A DNA stretch of 64,000 nucleotides from Bacteroidales bacterium UBA7258 (lineage in GTDB: Bacteria > Bacteroidota > Bacteroidia > Bacteroidales > UBA932), in the NCBI GenBank assembly GCA_002472565.1, contig DKSK01000020.1, forward strand, positions 6,130-70,129. Direction: 5' to 3'. Positions 43,045 to 52,795 of this stretch are shown here, piece after piece. The notes under the pieces were generated by a model that saw nothing but the letters and a program-made list of their open reading frames with translations, was not told the DNA's origin and made no database searches. Positions within the stretch are counted from its first letter, which is position 1. Every line of letters begins with the position of its first letter. Position numbers and translations under genes: made by a program.

Positions 43045-45354
43045 CTAGCGGTATTTTTGGACGCGGGAGTCCTTGATGACGCCTTTCCAATTGAGGCCGA
43101 AGGCGAAGTCATAAGAGTTGCCGTCGGCATCGACATATGGTTCCATGTCGCGAGGCACGTCCTCGTTCTGAGCCTCTACGGTCTCCATATTCTTAGGAAG
43201 CTGCATCGGCAGAAGAGCGGACGGCTCAAAAGCACCGGAAATCACGTCAAGCACCGCCTGGCTCTGAACTCCGAATGAGAGCAGAATGGCATCGCAACAA
43301 GGCTCGATCTCGGCTGGGACGAAAGGCCTGGACACGCTGACCACTGCAATCACAGGTTTGTCTCCCATTACCTTACGGAGATTCATGACCAGTTCGAGAT
43401 CCTTTGCATTGGCAGTTTTAACAGTCTTCCCGCGGTAAGACCGGTTGGTAAAATTCTCTTTCGGGTCACCTCCGGCTACGGAGACCGCACGAGCGGTAGA
43501 AGCCGTATAGTCCCTGTACTGCAAGGAGATAGGCAAATAACCATTTCCACCCTTCTCGCGGTCTGCGACGCTGTATCCGTTACCGGAAGAAGGCTCGGAT
43601 ATGGCGGCCAGCGCAAAATCAGCCTCGGAAGGATTTTCGGTGATATCGAAATACTTCGCGACTATGGCCGTATCAATCAGATAGCCCATGTGGCCTTCTC
43701 CGCTGACGCCTCCGAAGAAGCCGGCCTGAGCCGGGAAATACCGCTGCGGGACATAGACCTTGGCTCGGCCGGACCTCGGGAGCACTGCCCCATGATTCTT
43801 GAGCATGACGACGGACTTCTGCTGGGCAAAATAGCCTTCCTCCATGAACTCAGGACGGCCGACGACCTTGGCCGACTCCTCCGGATCGAGATAAGGATTT
43901 TCGAAGAGACCGGCGCGGAAAATATTGAGCAGCAGGCGCTTTGCCGACTGACGGAAACGAGTGTCAGCGCTGTCTGCTCCAAACTCCTCGGCGAACATCT
44001 TGTAGGCCTCGAGCACTGGACCCTTGTCGTTGTTACCTCCGAACTGGTCGACTCCGGCCTTGATTACATCAAAATGGCGCTCGGCCACGGTCCGGGTCTC
44101 CTCACCCCAGCACTTGCCGGTGAAGCTCTCGACGGCGGTATTGTCGGCAGTGATCATCCAATCCGTGCAGACTACCCCCTCGAAGCCATACTTTCCGCGC
44201 AAGAGGTCGGAGATGATGTAATGGCTATAGGAATTGCCGACATTTTTTCCACTCGGGTCGACACCATATGAGATTGTGTAATACGGCATGACGGCAGAGG
44301 CGGATTTAGTCGGTCCGGAAAGAGCCATGGCGCCTTCTGTAAAAGCCTTCAGATGGGTCTCGAAAGCCCCGCCTGGATAGACTGCATACTTGCCGTAACA
44401 ATAGTGGGCGTCGCGTCCACCCTCCTCAGGACCTCCGCTCGGCCAATGTTTTATCATCGCGTTGACACTCAGTCTTCCCCAGCCGTCCTTTGCCCACGGG
44501 GTGGTCTGGAAGCCGTCGCAATAGGCCCTCGCCATGTCTGCGTCAAGGTCAGGATCCTCTCCGAAGGTGCCGTTGAAACGCACCCAGCGCGGCTCGGTGG
44601 CGAGGTCGATTTGAGGAGAAAGAGCGGTAGCTATTCCAAGAGCGCGATACTCCCGCGAAGCCACCTCTCCGAAACGCTCCACAATTGACGGGTCAAAGGT
44701 CGCGGCGAGGCCGAGATGAGAAGGCCAAAGAGAAATCTCTCCGCCCGCTCCCCTGTTGAATTCCGCCGTAGCCTTGGTCTCATTGCGCGGATCAGAGCTG
44801 TTGTTTGCCGGGATTCCGTGCCCGAGACCCTCCACAAAGGCCTGGACATTATTGTTCCAGCGTGCGGCCACCCTGGCGTTCGGCACGGTGGTCACGAGCA
44901 CATGGCGGAGATTGTCCTCACTGAGGAACTTCTTCTGCTGATCAGTGAGAGCCGCGGTGTCAGCCCCGCTCTCCTCAAAGGACTTTCCTCCGTAGGTGGA
45001 CCCCCCGAGAAAACCGGAAGACTTGCCCGGAATTGACTGGTGGGCGCTGTAGAGCATGAGGCCGGCGATTTCGTCAATCGAAAGTTTAGACGCCAAGTCC
45101 TCCGCCCTCTTCTCGTAAGGTTGTCTCCAGTCCTCGTATACATCGAGTTTTCCGTCCCGGCTCAGGTCCTTGAAGGCGTAGCCGTTGACTGTGAGGAGCT
45201 TGACCCCGGAAGCGGGAGAATAGCCGAGGGTGTCGCCACCCTTCTGGACGACTAGATTCCAGCCTTGCATAGGGGTCTCAGACCACTTGGGGCCGCAGGC
45301 GCAGCTCATGGCGGAGAGGGCTGCAAGAGAAAGGATAAGTTTATATTTTTCCAT
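43045..45354 (-). CDS. GH3-family glycoside hydrolase, lipoprotein
   Basis: 769 residues from the ATG of MEKYKLILSLAALSAMSCAC, which opens a lipoprotein signal; a 12-codon longer frame starts with a non-signal sequence. GH3 features: WVRFNGTFGEDPDLDADMARAY, IKHWPSGGPEEGGRDAHY, and GFEGVVCTDWMITADNT with the Asp nucleophile. A C-terminal alpha/beta sandwich carries MLKNHGAVLP. It removes beta-glucosyl, xylosyl or related residues. The gene follows DUF1593 and SusCD in the same orientation but is separated by a terminator-like hairpin, so it may be expressed at a lower or separate level. Confidence 0.88.
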   Translation of the reverse strand: MEKYKLILSLAALSAMSCACGPKWSETPMQGWNLVVQKGGDTLGYSPASGVKLLTVNGYAFKDLSRDGKLDVYEDWRQPYEKRAEDLASKLSIDEIAGLMLYSAHQSIPGKSSGFLGGSTYGGKSFEESGADTAALTDQQKKFLSEDNLRHVLVTTVPNARVAARWNNNVQAFVEGLGHGIPANNSSDPRNETKATAEFNRGAGGEISLWPSHLGLAATFDPSIVERFGEVASREYRALGIATALSPQIDLATEPRWVRFNGTFGEDPDLDADMARAYCDGFQTTPWAKDGWGRLSVNAMIKHWPSGGPEEGGRDAHYCYGKYAVYPGGAFETHLKAFTEGAMALSGPTKSASAVMPYYTISYGVDPSGKNVGNSYSHYIISDLLRGKYGFEGVVCTDWMITADNTAVESFTGKCWGEETRTVAERHFDVIKAGVDQFGGNNDKGPVLEAYKMFAEEFGADSADTRFRQSAKRLLLNIFRAGLFENPYLDPEESAKVVGRPEFMEEGYFAQQKSVVMLKNHGAVLPRSGRAKVYVPQRYFPAQAGFFGGVSGEGHMGYLIDTAIVAKYFDITENPSEADFALAAISEPSSGNGYSVADREKGGNGYLPISLQYRDYTASTARAVSVAGGDPKENFTNRSYRGKTVKTANAKDLELVMNLRKVMGDKPVIAVVSVSRPFVPAEIEPCCDAILLSFGVQSQAVLDVISGAFEPSALLPMQLPKNMETVEAQNEDVPRDMEPYVDADGNSYDFAFGLNWKGVIKDSRVQKYR

Positions 45355-45418
45355 ATTTATGTGGTTAGATTTCCTTGACGGAGATTTCACAAGATAAAGA
45401 AAATTCTCCGTAAATAAA

Positions 45419-45449
45419 GCGGCGGAACCCGAAAACTGAGCCCCGCCGC
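45419..45449 (-). terminator. Hairpin between DUF1593 and GH3 genes
   Basis: GCGGCGG (45419-45425) pairs with CCGCCGC (45443-45449). Leftward it is followed by TTTATTTACGG. It lies 22 bp after the DUF1593 stop and may end or weaken the long operon before GH3. Confidence 0.6.
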
Positions 45450-45471
45450 GACTAACAGCAATAAACTTAGC

Positions 45472-47076
45472 TTATTTGACAGTTACGACTGTCCTAAGAT
45501 ATTTCGTCAAAGGATTCTTTCCATTATCGGTGACCCTCGCAACTACATGGATGGTCTGGCCGGGAGCCGCGTCGGCAGGAACAGTCAGAGAAGCCTCCAA
45601 CTTGCCTCCGTCAAAGGTAAAGGCTCGAGGATCAGCCACGGCCTTTCCGTCGGCTTTGACTCCAGTGAGAGAAGCCTTGCCCTTATAGGAACCGACTGCC
45701 CATACGTGCCAGTCTACTGTGAGAGCGTTCCCGTCAGGATCCTTCGCGTCCAGCTTTATCCGGACAGTCTTTCCCGCTTTAGCGGAGAGCTCAAGCGGTC
45801 CGGCAAGGACGGGATAATGATTGGCCGCGGAATAGTCCTGGGTCACAGACCACAGAAGCCTTGCGGCATATGCGTTCTGAGCCTCCGGGAGGAAATCAGG
45901 GAAGACCGTGTCCGCCTGGAACATCTGTCTCCTGAGTTCTTTCATGGTATCTCCGCCTTCGGCCTGCGGCATCTCGCGATGCCTTCCGCCCCAGCCGCCC
46001 CAGGTCTCGTCCTGCCATGCACGCAGACCGTTTCCGATCATGTTCGTGTAGCAGCCGTCGTCTCCTTCTGCGAGGAACTGCCCCTTTGGCTGGAGAGCGG
46101 ACCAGACGAAATAGCCCATCTCCTGAAGTTCTTCCCTGGTCTTGTCCGGAATTCCGAAGTAGTCAAAAGCGTCAAAGCCCTTCGATATGTGCTTACCATC
46201 GCCCCACACATAGACTCTGGCGCCGATAGGACCTTTGCTGGTCACGTTGTCGGCCATCCATTTCGCGGAGTAGTAAACGGAATCTTCAGGATTACGCAGA
46301 CGTCTCTGAGAATTGTAGGCAAGGCCGAGGCCGCCGCCCATAACGTTCATACGGTGGATACCCGGCCAATGGGGATGAATGTAATCTTTATAGGTATCGT
46401 CCTGCTCGCCTGACATGCAGAGGACGACGCGGGAGTTGATTACGTTCACGAGGGAATCCCAGGCAGGAGTACCCTTATAGGTGTCCTCGATGGATTTGAG
46501 GGCCCTTGCGATAGAACTTGTACCTCCCCACGCCTGAAGGAAGAGCTCTCCCGGCTTGTCGGCAAGTATGCGGTCGCGGATGAGATTTGAGCCTTCGGTG
46601 TCATGGTCCATCTCGCCTTCGAAGTCGATGTTGCCGACTACCGAGATGCTCTTCAGATAGGAAGGATCAGGATAGGAAGGATCATGGACTTTCAGGTTAG
46701 GATAGCACTCCTGGTAGGCATCGAGGATACGATTGATAAAATTTACGGAGTCGGCTTCCCAACGGTAAGACTCCATAGGGCCATGATTGAAGCCCGGACG
46801 GTCGTACTCGCGGCCTGGATGGAAATATTTCGTTCCCTTTCCATCACCGGACCAGTGGAACTGGCTGCTCGTCTCCACAAGGCCCTCAATGTCGAAGTCG
46901 GTGGAATGCAGGATGAAACGGACCATGGAGTTGTTGTCGTCGAGCTCAGGATCGCAGGTCACTATGGTCCTGGGCTTGGGCTGAGGAGTCTGGGACACCT
47001 CGGCCTTCGGCTGGCAGGCCCCCATGAGCAGACCCGCGGCCGCAGATGAAGCCAATATGGCGATAATCGTTTTCAT
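45472..47076 (-). CDS. DUF1593/Sde182-like nucleoside-hydrolase-fold lipoprotein, copy 1
   Basis: 534 residues. Lipoprotein signal LLMGAC (Cys21). The N-terminal domain begins IVTCDPELDDNNSMVRFILH, a degenerate form of the Asp-rich loop of nucleoside hydrolases, and contains LQAWGGTSSIARALKSIED. The C-terminal beta domain (ISGPLEL-like GPLELSAKAGKTVRIKL onward) matches the Sde182 C-terminal module. Family members occur in polysaccharide loci but the reaction is unproven. A furanosidase-type cleavage would fit the fold. It follows susD by 20 bp and has a paralogue at 60360. Confidence 0.82.
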   Translation of the reverse strand: MKTIIAILASSAAAGLLMGACQPKAEVSQTPQPKPRTIVTCDPELDDNNSMVRFILHSTDFDIEGLVETSSQFHWSGDGKGTKYFHPGREYDRPGFNHGPMESYRWEADSVNFINRILDAYQECYPNLKVHDPSYPDPSYLKSISVVGNIDFEGEMDHDTEGSNLIRDRILADKPGELFLQAWGGTSSIARALKSIEDTYKGTPAWDSLVNVINSRVVLCMSGEQDDTYKDYIHPHWPGIHRMNVMGGGLGLAYNSQRRLRNPEDSVYYSAKWMADNVTSKGPIGARVYVWGDGKHISKGFDAFDYFGIPDKTREELQEMGYFVWSALQPKGQFLAEGDDGCYTNMIGNGLRAWQDETWGGWGGRHREMPQAEGGDTMKELRRQMFQADTVFPDFLPEAQNAYAARLLWSVTQDYSAANHYPVLAGPLELSAKAGKTVRIKLDAKDPDGNALTVDWHVWAVGSYKGKASLTGVKADGKAVADPRAFTFDGGKLEASLTVPADAAPGQTIHVVARVTDNGKNPLTKYLRTVVTVK

Positions 47077-47096
47077 TCAGTAAAGATAGGTAATTT

Positions 47097-48644
47097 CTAC
47101 CACTTAGGATTCTGCTTGATGTTCGGATTCACGGCGATTTCAGTTGCCGGGAATGGAAGAAGTTCATGTTTACCCTCCTTGAATCCGCACTCGGCGGCAT
47201 TCTCATTATAGACCTCCCAGCCGACGCTGCCGTCGGTCTTAAGGATAGGGTTCTTGGTGCCCTTGGCGGAGAGCTTCTTGGAAGCGAGGCCCCAGCGGAC
47301 AAGGTTCTGGAATCTGAGACCTTCGAAACAGAGCTCGATACGACTCTCTCTCTGAATGTCTTCGAGAGTGACGGAGGAGGCGTGCGGAGCCTTGGCGCGG
47401 TTACGGACCACATTGAGATACTCAGCCGCCTTGGCGGGGTTGCCACCCTGAAGCTGGGCCTCGGCATCTAGAAGGAGCACCTCGGAGTAACGCATTATTC
47501 TCCAGTCATTGGCGTAGAAATAACCTGCCCAATATTTCTTGAGAATCCTGGTCTTGAAATTCCACAGTCCCTCGTTGTCGGTGATATCCATGATGTTCAC
47601 GGTTCCGTATTCATTCTTGAGCTGATCTCTGGTTATGACCGAGTTCTTGAGACGGTAGCCATCCGCTCCCTCAACCTTGACGAAATCATCGTAAAGGTCC
47701 TTGGTAGGATTGATGTAGCCCCAAGTGGCCGAAGCGAAAGGAGAATTGGACTGATAAGAGTATTTCTCACCTCTTAGGCCCTGCATGGTCCAGAAAAAGT
47801 TATTGTTCACGTTACTGTTGGAAGGGTCGTTCAGGACATGGATTTCGAAGACGGACTCCGCACTGCCTTCTCCACCCGGAACATTCACCAGAGAATAATC
47901 GTCGGGGAGGGAGTAGAGGCCGGAATTGACAACATTGTCCAGCATCGCGGCCGCCTCCGAGTACTTCTTCTGGAAGAGGAAAGCCTTTCCCAGAAGCGCC
48001 TGGGCGAACTGTTTCGTGGCCCTGTAATTCTTATCGGACAAGGCTTTCTTCTGGCTCAGAGCGCCGCTGCTGATCGCCGTATTCAGGTCCTCCTCAATTG
48101 CGGCCCAGAGAGCCTCAGGGGTGGAATTAGACTGCATGTATTCGCTCTCCGAAAGAGTATGCTGCACAAGCGGAGCGCTTCCCCAGAGGGTGACGAGCTC
48201 GAAATTGGCGAAAGCCCTCAGCACCCTGGCCTCGGCCACAGCCCTTTTCATCACTTCGGAGTCTCCATTCACATTCTCAATGACGACGTTAGCCCTGTAG
48301 ATAACCTTATAGAGATTGGAATAGATAGTTGATATGGCTCCGTAGTCGGAACCGAAAGTATAGTCGCCGATCTGGTGGAAGTCGCCGTCATAATGGTTTC
48401 CTCCTCCTGTCCAGCAGTCATCGTCAAGCATGTCCAGGACCATCACCAGGGAGCTGAAGCCGCTATTGAGGGACTTCACGGCATCATAGACGGCCACAAT
48501 GCCTTCTTCCGCCTCGGAATCGGTCTTGTAGTAGGACGAAACCTCGGAGACGCTGTGCTGCCATATGTCAAGCTGATCCTCGCAGCCCGTCATGAAGAAG
48601 AGGGCGGCTACGCAAGGAATCGCATATAAGAATTTCTTTTTCAT
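47097..48644 (-). CDS. SusD/RagB-family lipoprotein (second locus)
   Basis: 515 residues. Lipobox FMTGC (Cys21), then EDQLDIW. Typical segments are ARVLRAFANFELVTLWGSAPLV, RESRIELCFEGLRFQNLVRWGLA and the closing PNIKQNPKW. It is the surface-exposed substrate-binding lid of the second SusC transporter, whose gene ends 12 bp upstream. The second locus combines uptake with a complete downstream sugar pathway, so the ligand should be a glycoside of the sugar processed by the isomerase-kinase-transketolase genes. Confidence 0.93.
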   Translation of the reverse strand: MKKKFLYAIPCVAALFFMTGCEDQLDIWQHSVSEVSSYYKTDSEAEEGIVAVYDAVKSLNSGFSSLVMVLDMLDDDCWTGGGNHYDGDFHQIGDYTFGSDYGAISTIYSNLYKVIYRANVVIENVNGDSEVMKRAVAEARVLRAFANFELVTLWGSAPLVQHTLSESEYMQSNSTPEALWAAIEEDLNTAISSGALSQKKALSDKNYRATKQFAQALLGKAFLFQKKYSEAAAMLDNVVNSGLYSLPDDYSLVNVPGGEGSAESVFEIHVLNDPSNSNVNNNFFWTMQGLRGEKYSYQSNSPFASATWGYINPTKDLYDDFVKVEGADGYRLKNSVITRDQLKNEYGTVNIMDITDNEGLWNFKTRILKKYWAGYFYANDWRIMRYSEVLLLDAEAQLQGGNPAKAAEYLNVVRNRAKAPHASSVTLEDIQRESRIELCFEGLRFQNLVRWGLASKKLSAKGTKNPILKTDGSVGWEVYNENAAECGFKEGKHELLPFPATEIAVNPNIKQNPKW

Positions 48645-48656
48645 GGTATCTCTATA

Positions 48657-51600
48657 TTAGAAAGTTATGTTGAGACCGAAGACGATCTTCTTGGTGGTAG
48701 GATACTGGCCGTAATCGAGGCCGAGTCCGTTTCCGCTGAGAGAGACCTCCGGATCGAAGCCTGGATAGTCGGTGAAGGTGAAGTAGTCGTCAAGGGAGAC
48801 GTAAACCCTGGCGTTGGTAAGGTAGATCTTGCTGATGAGGTCCTTAGGAAGAGAGTAGCCGAGCTGGATCTGCTTGATCTTGAAATATGATCCGTCGAAG
48901 ACGAGGGCTGACGACTGGCAATATTTGTCATAGTCATGAAGTTTGGCCCCGATGTACTTGGCGTCTTTTCCAGGAGTGGTCCACCTTCTGTCATAGAAAT
49001 ATTTGAGGGTGTTTGCCTGCATACGGGTGGAACGAGGGACGGCATAGCAGATTTCATTGCCGGAGGTTCCGTTAGCGAAGACGAGGAAGTCAAAGCCCTT
49101 CCACGACATGTTGAGGGTTACTCCATAAGTAATGTCTGGAATACCTGAGCCGATTTCGACCTTGTCGTCGTCGTTGATCACTCCGTTCTCGTCCACGTCC
49201 TTGAAAATAGGATAGCCGTTGGAAGGATCGACGCCCTCATACTTGTAACCTCTCATATACCATAGCGGATGCCCCTTCTCGAAATAGGTCGTAACGCCCG
49301 ATCCGCCGGAATTTCCAGCTACTCTCGTAAGGGTAGGATAGATGTAGGTGACCTCATTCTTGAGGGTGGAGATGTTGGCATTGACGCCGTAGTTGAATTC
49401 TCCGATGTGGTCATGCCAGCCGAGGTCGAATTCCCAGCCCTTGTTCTCCACGTTTCCTGCGTTGAGAGGGGAAATGGTGTTGCCGACGTCGAGCGAGGAG
49501 ATGATAGTCGTCATGATCAGATCCTTGGTCTTCTTCTTGTACCAATCCATGCCGAAGGTCAGCCTGTCGTTGAACATTCTCAGGTCAAGACCGAGATCGG
49601 TCTGTTCGGAAGTCTCCCACTTGAGTTTATAGTTGCCGGTGGAAGATGGCACGGAACCGACATTGTAGCCGCTGGCGTTGAGGGAATACTGAATGTCAGA
49701 AGAGATCGTAGACGCGTACATGTAGTTGCCCAAGCCGGCGATGCTGCCGTTCTGGCCCCATGAAGCGCGCAGCTTGAGGAAGTCGACAGCCTTGAGATTC
49801 AGATTCTTGAAGAAATTCTCCCTGGAAACTGTCCATCCTCCGGAAAGGGCAGGGAAATAGCCCCAGCGGGTGTCATGTCCGTCAGGAAGGATGGAAAGGT
49901 CGGCGGCGTCACCGCGCAGAGAAGCCTGGAAGAAATACTTGTTGGCATAGTCATAGGAGAGTCTGCCGTAGTAGGAGAGGTCAGCCCGGTGGATCTTCTC
50001 GCCGCCGGAGATAGTCTTGATCGCTGTTCCGGTCTGATTGGCGAAATAGGCGTAGTTCCTGTCGAGCTTGGTGATTCCGATGTTGGATGAAGAGTTTCCG
50101 GAAACGCTTCCGGTCACGTCATAGGTCGACCTCTTGTCGAAGGCCATACCGGCCATGGCGCTCAAATGATGCTTTCCGAAGGTCTCGTCATAGTTGATGA
50201 AGTTCTCCCACTGCCAATAGGCGTTCGAGCCAGAGCTCGCATCAATGACGACATAATCATAGTTGGTATCCGTGTTTACGACGTGAGGCCACTGGAGGGA
50301 GTAAGAGGAACGGTTCATGTAGTCGTAACCAACTCTGGAAGTGATGGTCAGAGTCTTGAAAGGCTTCAGGTTCAAAGAGGTAGAACCATGGACATTAAGG
50401 CCTTCGCTCTCAGTGTGGTAGGCGTCCCTCATGATGTAAGGGTTGATGTTGTTAGACTCCTGGAAAGGAGACATGGAGTAGTAGTCTCCGTTCTTGTCGG
50501 TCAGGAAGAGGTGGCCCGCATCGATGAGGGCCTGGATGTGGGCGGGAACATCATTCTTGGAATAGATGACAGGGGTAAGAGGATCCATCTGGATGACGGA
50601 AGAGAGCATAGAATACATGCCTCCTTCACGCACCCTCTTGCCGTGGAAACGGCCGAAGCTGTTGTTGGTGGTGAACTGGAGCCAGCTGAAAAGGTTGTAG
50701 CTGGCGTTTAGCGATCCCGTGAGTCTGTCGAAAGTATCCTGTTTGCCTATGATAGGTCCGTCATTCTTCACGTCTCCGAAGGAGGCGTAGAGAGAACCCT
50801 TCTTGGTGGCGCCGGATATGCTGACATTGTGGCGCTGCATGCTGCCGTTTTCGAAGGCCACGTCGGCCCAGTCAGTGTCGGTCGTCCCGTCATAGTACTG
50901 GTCGATTCGGCTCTGGGAAACGAGGCCGCCCTCGTTCACCGCCCAGTTGATGTACTCCTTGGCGTTCAGGACCTTAGGAATTCTCGCCACCTTGTTGACC
51001 GTGTACTGGAAATCGTATGAGATTTTGGTGACTCCTTCGGAGGCACGTTTGGTCGTGATGAGCACGACTCCGTTTCCGGCCTGGGCGCCGTAGATGGCGG
51101 CCGAGGCCGCATCCTTCAGCACCTCGATGGACTGGATGTCGTTAGGATCGAGGTAGCTGATGTTGGTGGTGCGGAGTCCGTCGACTACGTAGAGAGGCTT
51201 GGAATCGGAGTTCGAGGAATAACCGCGCACCCTGATAGTGGACTCTGCGCCAGGGGCTCCGGAAGTGGTTACCACCTGGACACCGGCAGTCTTGCCCTGG
51301 AGTCCTCCCTGGACGGTCGTGATGGTCCTGTTCTGAAGATCTTCAGCCTTGACGGAGGAGATGGCTCCGGTAACATCGCTCTTCTTCTGGACGCCGTAGC
51401 CGACCACGACGGTCTCTTCAATCGATTGAGTGTCAGGATTCAGCTGCACATTGACAGGGGCGGTTCCGCTGACCTTTCTAGATACGCCGATGTAGCCGAA
51501 GAAAGAGAAGTCGAGGGTGGAGCCGTCAGGGACGGAGATGGAATAGTGTCCGTCTATGTCCGCTTCGGTTCCGGTCGTTGTTCCGTGCAGGATGATTCCG

Positions 51601-51719
51601 GCGCCCGGGAGAGGCTGTCCGTTTTCATCTGTCACAGAGCCTGTTACGGTTACGTTCTGGGCAATAGCAAATTGCGCGACGGCAAAGAGCCCTGCCAGAA
51701 TTGACAGTACTTTTTTCAT
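48657..51719 (-). CDS. SusC/RagA-family TonB-dependent transporter (second locus)
   Basis: 1020 residues. Signal MKKVLSILAGLFAVAQFAIA, then a CarboxypepD_reg-like domain (VTGSVTDENGQPLPGAGIIL), the plug with VRGYSSNSDSKPLYVVDGLR and AAIYGAQAGNGVVLITTKRA, and a barrel ending in KIVFGLNITF. It imports glycosides across the outer membrane. Only 38 bp separate it from the inner-membrane transporter gene upstream, so it is most likely transcribed from the transketolase promoter as part of one long operon. This is unusual, since susC commonly heads its own transcript. Confidence 0.93.
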   Translation of the reverse strand: MKKVLSILAGLFAVAQFAIAQNVTVTGSVTDENGQPLPGAGIILHGTTTGTEADIDGHYSISVPDGSTLDFSFFGYIGVSRKVSGTAPVNVQLNPDTQSIEETVVVGYGVQKKSDVTGAISSVKAEDLQNRTITTVQGGLQGKTAGVQVVTTSGAPGAESTIRVRGYSSNSDSKPLYVVDGLRTTNISYLDPNDIQSIEVLKDAASAAIYGAQAGNGVVLITTKRASEGVTKISYDFQYTVNKVARIPKVLNAKEYINWAVNEGGLVSQSRIDQYYDGTTDTDWADVAFENGSMQRHNVSISGATKKGSLYASFGDVKNDGPIIGKQDTFDRLTGSLNASYNLFSWLQFTTNNSFGRFHGKRVREGGMYSMLSSVIQMDPLTPVIYSKNDVPAHIQALIDAGHLFLTDKNGDYYSMSPFQESNNINPYIMRDAYHTESEGLNVHGSTSLNLKPFKTLTITSRVGYDYMNRSSYSLQWPHVVNTDTNYDYVVIDASSGSNAYWQWENFINYDETFGKHHLSAMAGMAFDKRSTYDVTGSVSGNSSSNIGITKLDRNYAYFANQTGTAIKTISGGEKIHRADLSYYGRLSYDYANKYFFQASLRGDAADLSILPDGHDTRWGYFPALSGGWTVSRENFFKNLNLKAVDFLKLRASWGQNGSIAGLGNYMYASTISSDIQYSLNASGYNVGSVPSSTGNYKLKWETSEQTDLGLDLRMFNDRLTFGMDWYKKKTKDLIMTTIISSLDVGNTISPLNAGNVENKGWEFDLGWHDHIGEFNYGVNANISTLKNEVTYIYPTLTRVAGNSGGSGVTTYFEKGHPLWYMRGYKYEGVDPSNGYPIFKDVDENGVINDDDKVEIGSGIPDITYGVTLNMSWKGFDFLVFANGTSGNEICYAVPRSTRMQANTLKYFYDRRWTTPGKDAKYIGAKLHDYDKYCQSSALVFDGSYFKIKQIQLGYSLPKDLISKIYLTNARVYVSLDDYFTFTDYPGFDPEVSLSGNGLGLDYGQYPTTKKIVFGLNITF

Positions 51720-51757
51720 AATTCAGTTATTAGTTTTGTTGATTGCTTAATTGTCGG

Positions 51758-52786
51758 CTAGCTGTTCGCGACCGAGACGAGTACAAGTGCGAGGAGGAAG
51801 AGGGTGAACATCCAGAAGACAAGGCTTCCGGTGCCCTTAGGCGCACCCTTGAATTCCTTCCACACGAAGACGCCCCAGATCATCGCGACTACAGGAGAAG
51901 CGTTGCTCAGGGCATAGGCGACGGCCGGATTGAGCAGGCCGCTGGCGGCGAAACTGATGACCATACCGCTCATCCAAATGAAACCACCGAGCATTCCTAT
52001 GAGATGGCTCCTGGTGTCGCCCTTGGTGAGATAGTCCTTGAAGGTGACAGGCTCTGTGCCGTCGACAGGATGCTTCATGACGATTCCGTTGAAAACAGGG
52101 GTCGTCACGAGGGCTCCGACGGCGAACCAGAAGACTCCAGTGTAAGGAATGAAGGTTCCATTACCGCCGTTGAAGATAGAAGGATCGAGAGACTTTCCTA
52201 CTAGACCGTAGAAGAACATGAAGCCGACGCCCGAAATGAGGGCGAGGATGATGCCCTTCTTAGGGCTCTTGGACTGAGAACCGCTGAGCTTTCCGTAGGC
52301 GAGACCACAGAGGACCATCGCCACCACAGCTATTGCCATGCCGATCCAGAAGAGCCACTTGGTTCCGGTGAAGCCGGCTCCGCCGAATTCCTGGACGAGA
52401 TAGAGATAGATGGCGCCTCCCACCCAGCCGAAACCTCCTCCGATCGGGAAGGCGACGGACATTCCGGAGATTGCGATGGCGGCGGTGAGGAAGACGTTGG
52501 CGCAGTTCCAGATTATTCCGCCCAGAACGGCATAGCCGACGCTCCTCCAGCTGAAGGTTGAGCAGAAATCTGTAAAGAAGGTATGCTCACCCCCACCCAG
52601 GACGCCCAGGGTGAGGGCGCCGAGGAGAGCGGTGAGGGTGAAGCCGAAGATATAGTCCCAGTAGAAGAGGGCGGGAGTCCATTCCTTCCTTGTGACGAGC
52701 TTCTCAGTGTTCGACCACGAACCCCAGCAGAGGCAGCAGTAGATGGCGCAGATGAAGCCAAGGACAACGTTGTGTACGAGTATCAT
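51758..52786 (-). CDS. DMT/GRP-type inner-membrane sugar transporter
   Basis: 342 residues with about ten membrane helices. The start CWGSWSNTEKLVTRKEWTPA and the FYWDYIFGF motif match the glucose/ribose porter and ureide-permease branch of the drug/metabolite superfamily. SVAFPIGGGFGWVGGAIYLYL and the C-terminal ALSNASPVVAMIWGVFVWKE are characteristic. It should carry the free monosaccharide into the cytoplasm for the isomerase encoded 9 bp upstream. RhaT-like L-rhamnose transport is an alternative name but the FYWDY motif argues for the ureide/GRP branch. Confidence 0.75.
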   Translation of the reverse strand: MILVHNVVLGFICAIYCCLCWGSWSNTEKLVTRKEWTPALFYWDYIFGFTLTALLGALTLGVLGGGEHTFFTDFCSTFSWRSVGYAVLGGIIWNCANVFLTAAIAISGMSVAFPIGGGFGWVGGAIYLYLVQEFGGAGFTGTKWLFWIGMAIAVVAMVLCGLAYGKLSGSQSKSPKKGIILALISGVGFMFFYGLVGKSLDPSIFNGGNGTFIPYTGVFWFAVGALVTTPVFNGIVMKHPVDGTEPVTFKDYLTKGDTRSHLIGMLGGFIWMSGMVISFAASGLLNPAVAYALSNASPVVAMIWGVFVWKEFKGAPKGTGSLVFWMFTLFLLALVLVSVANS

Positions 52787-52795
52787 AGGCCTTCT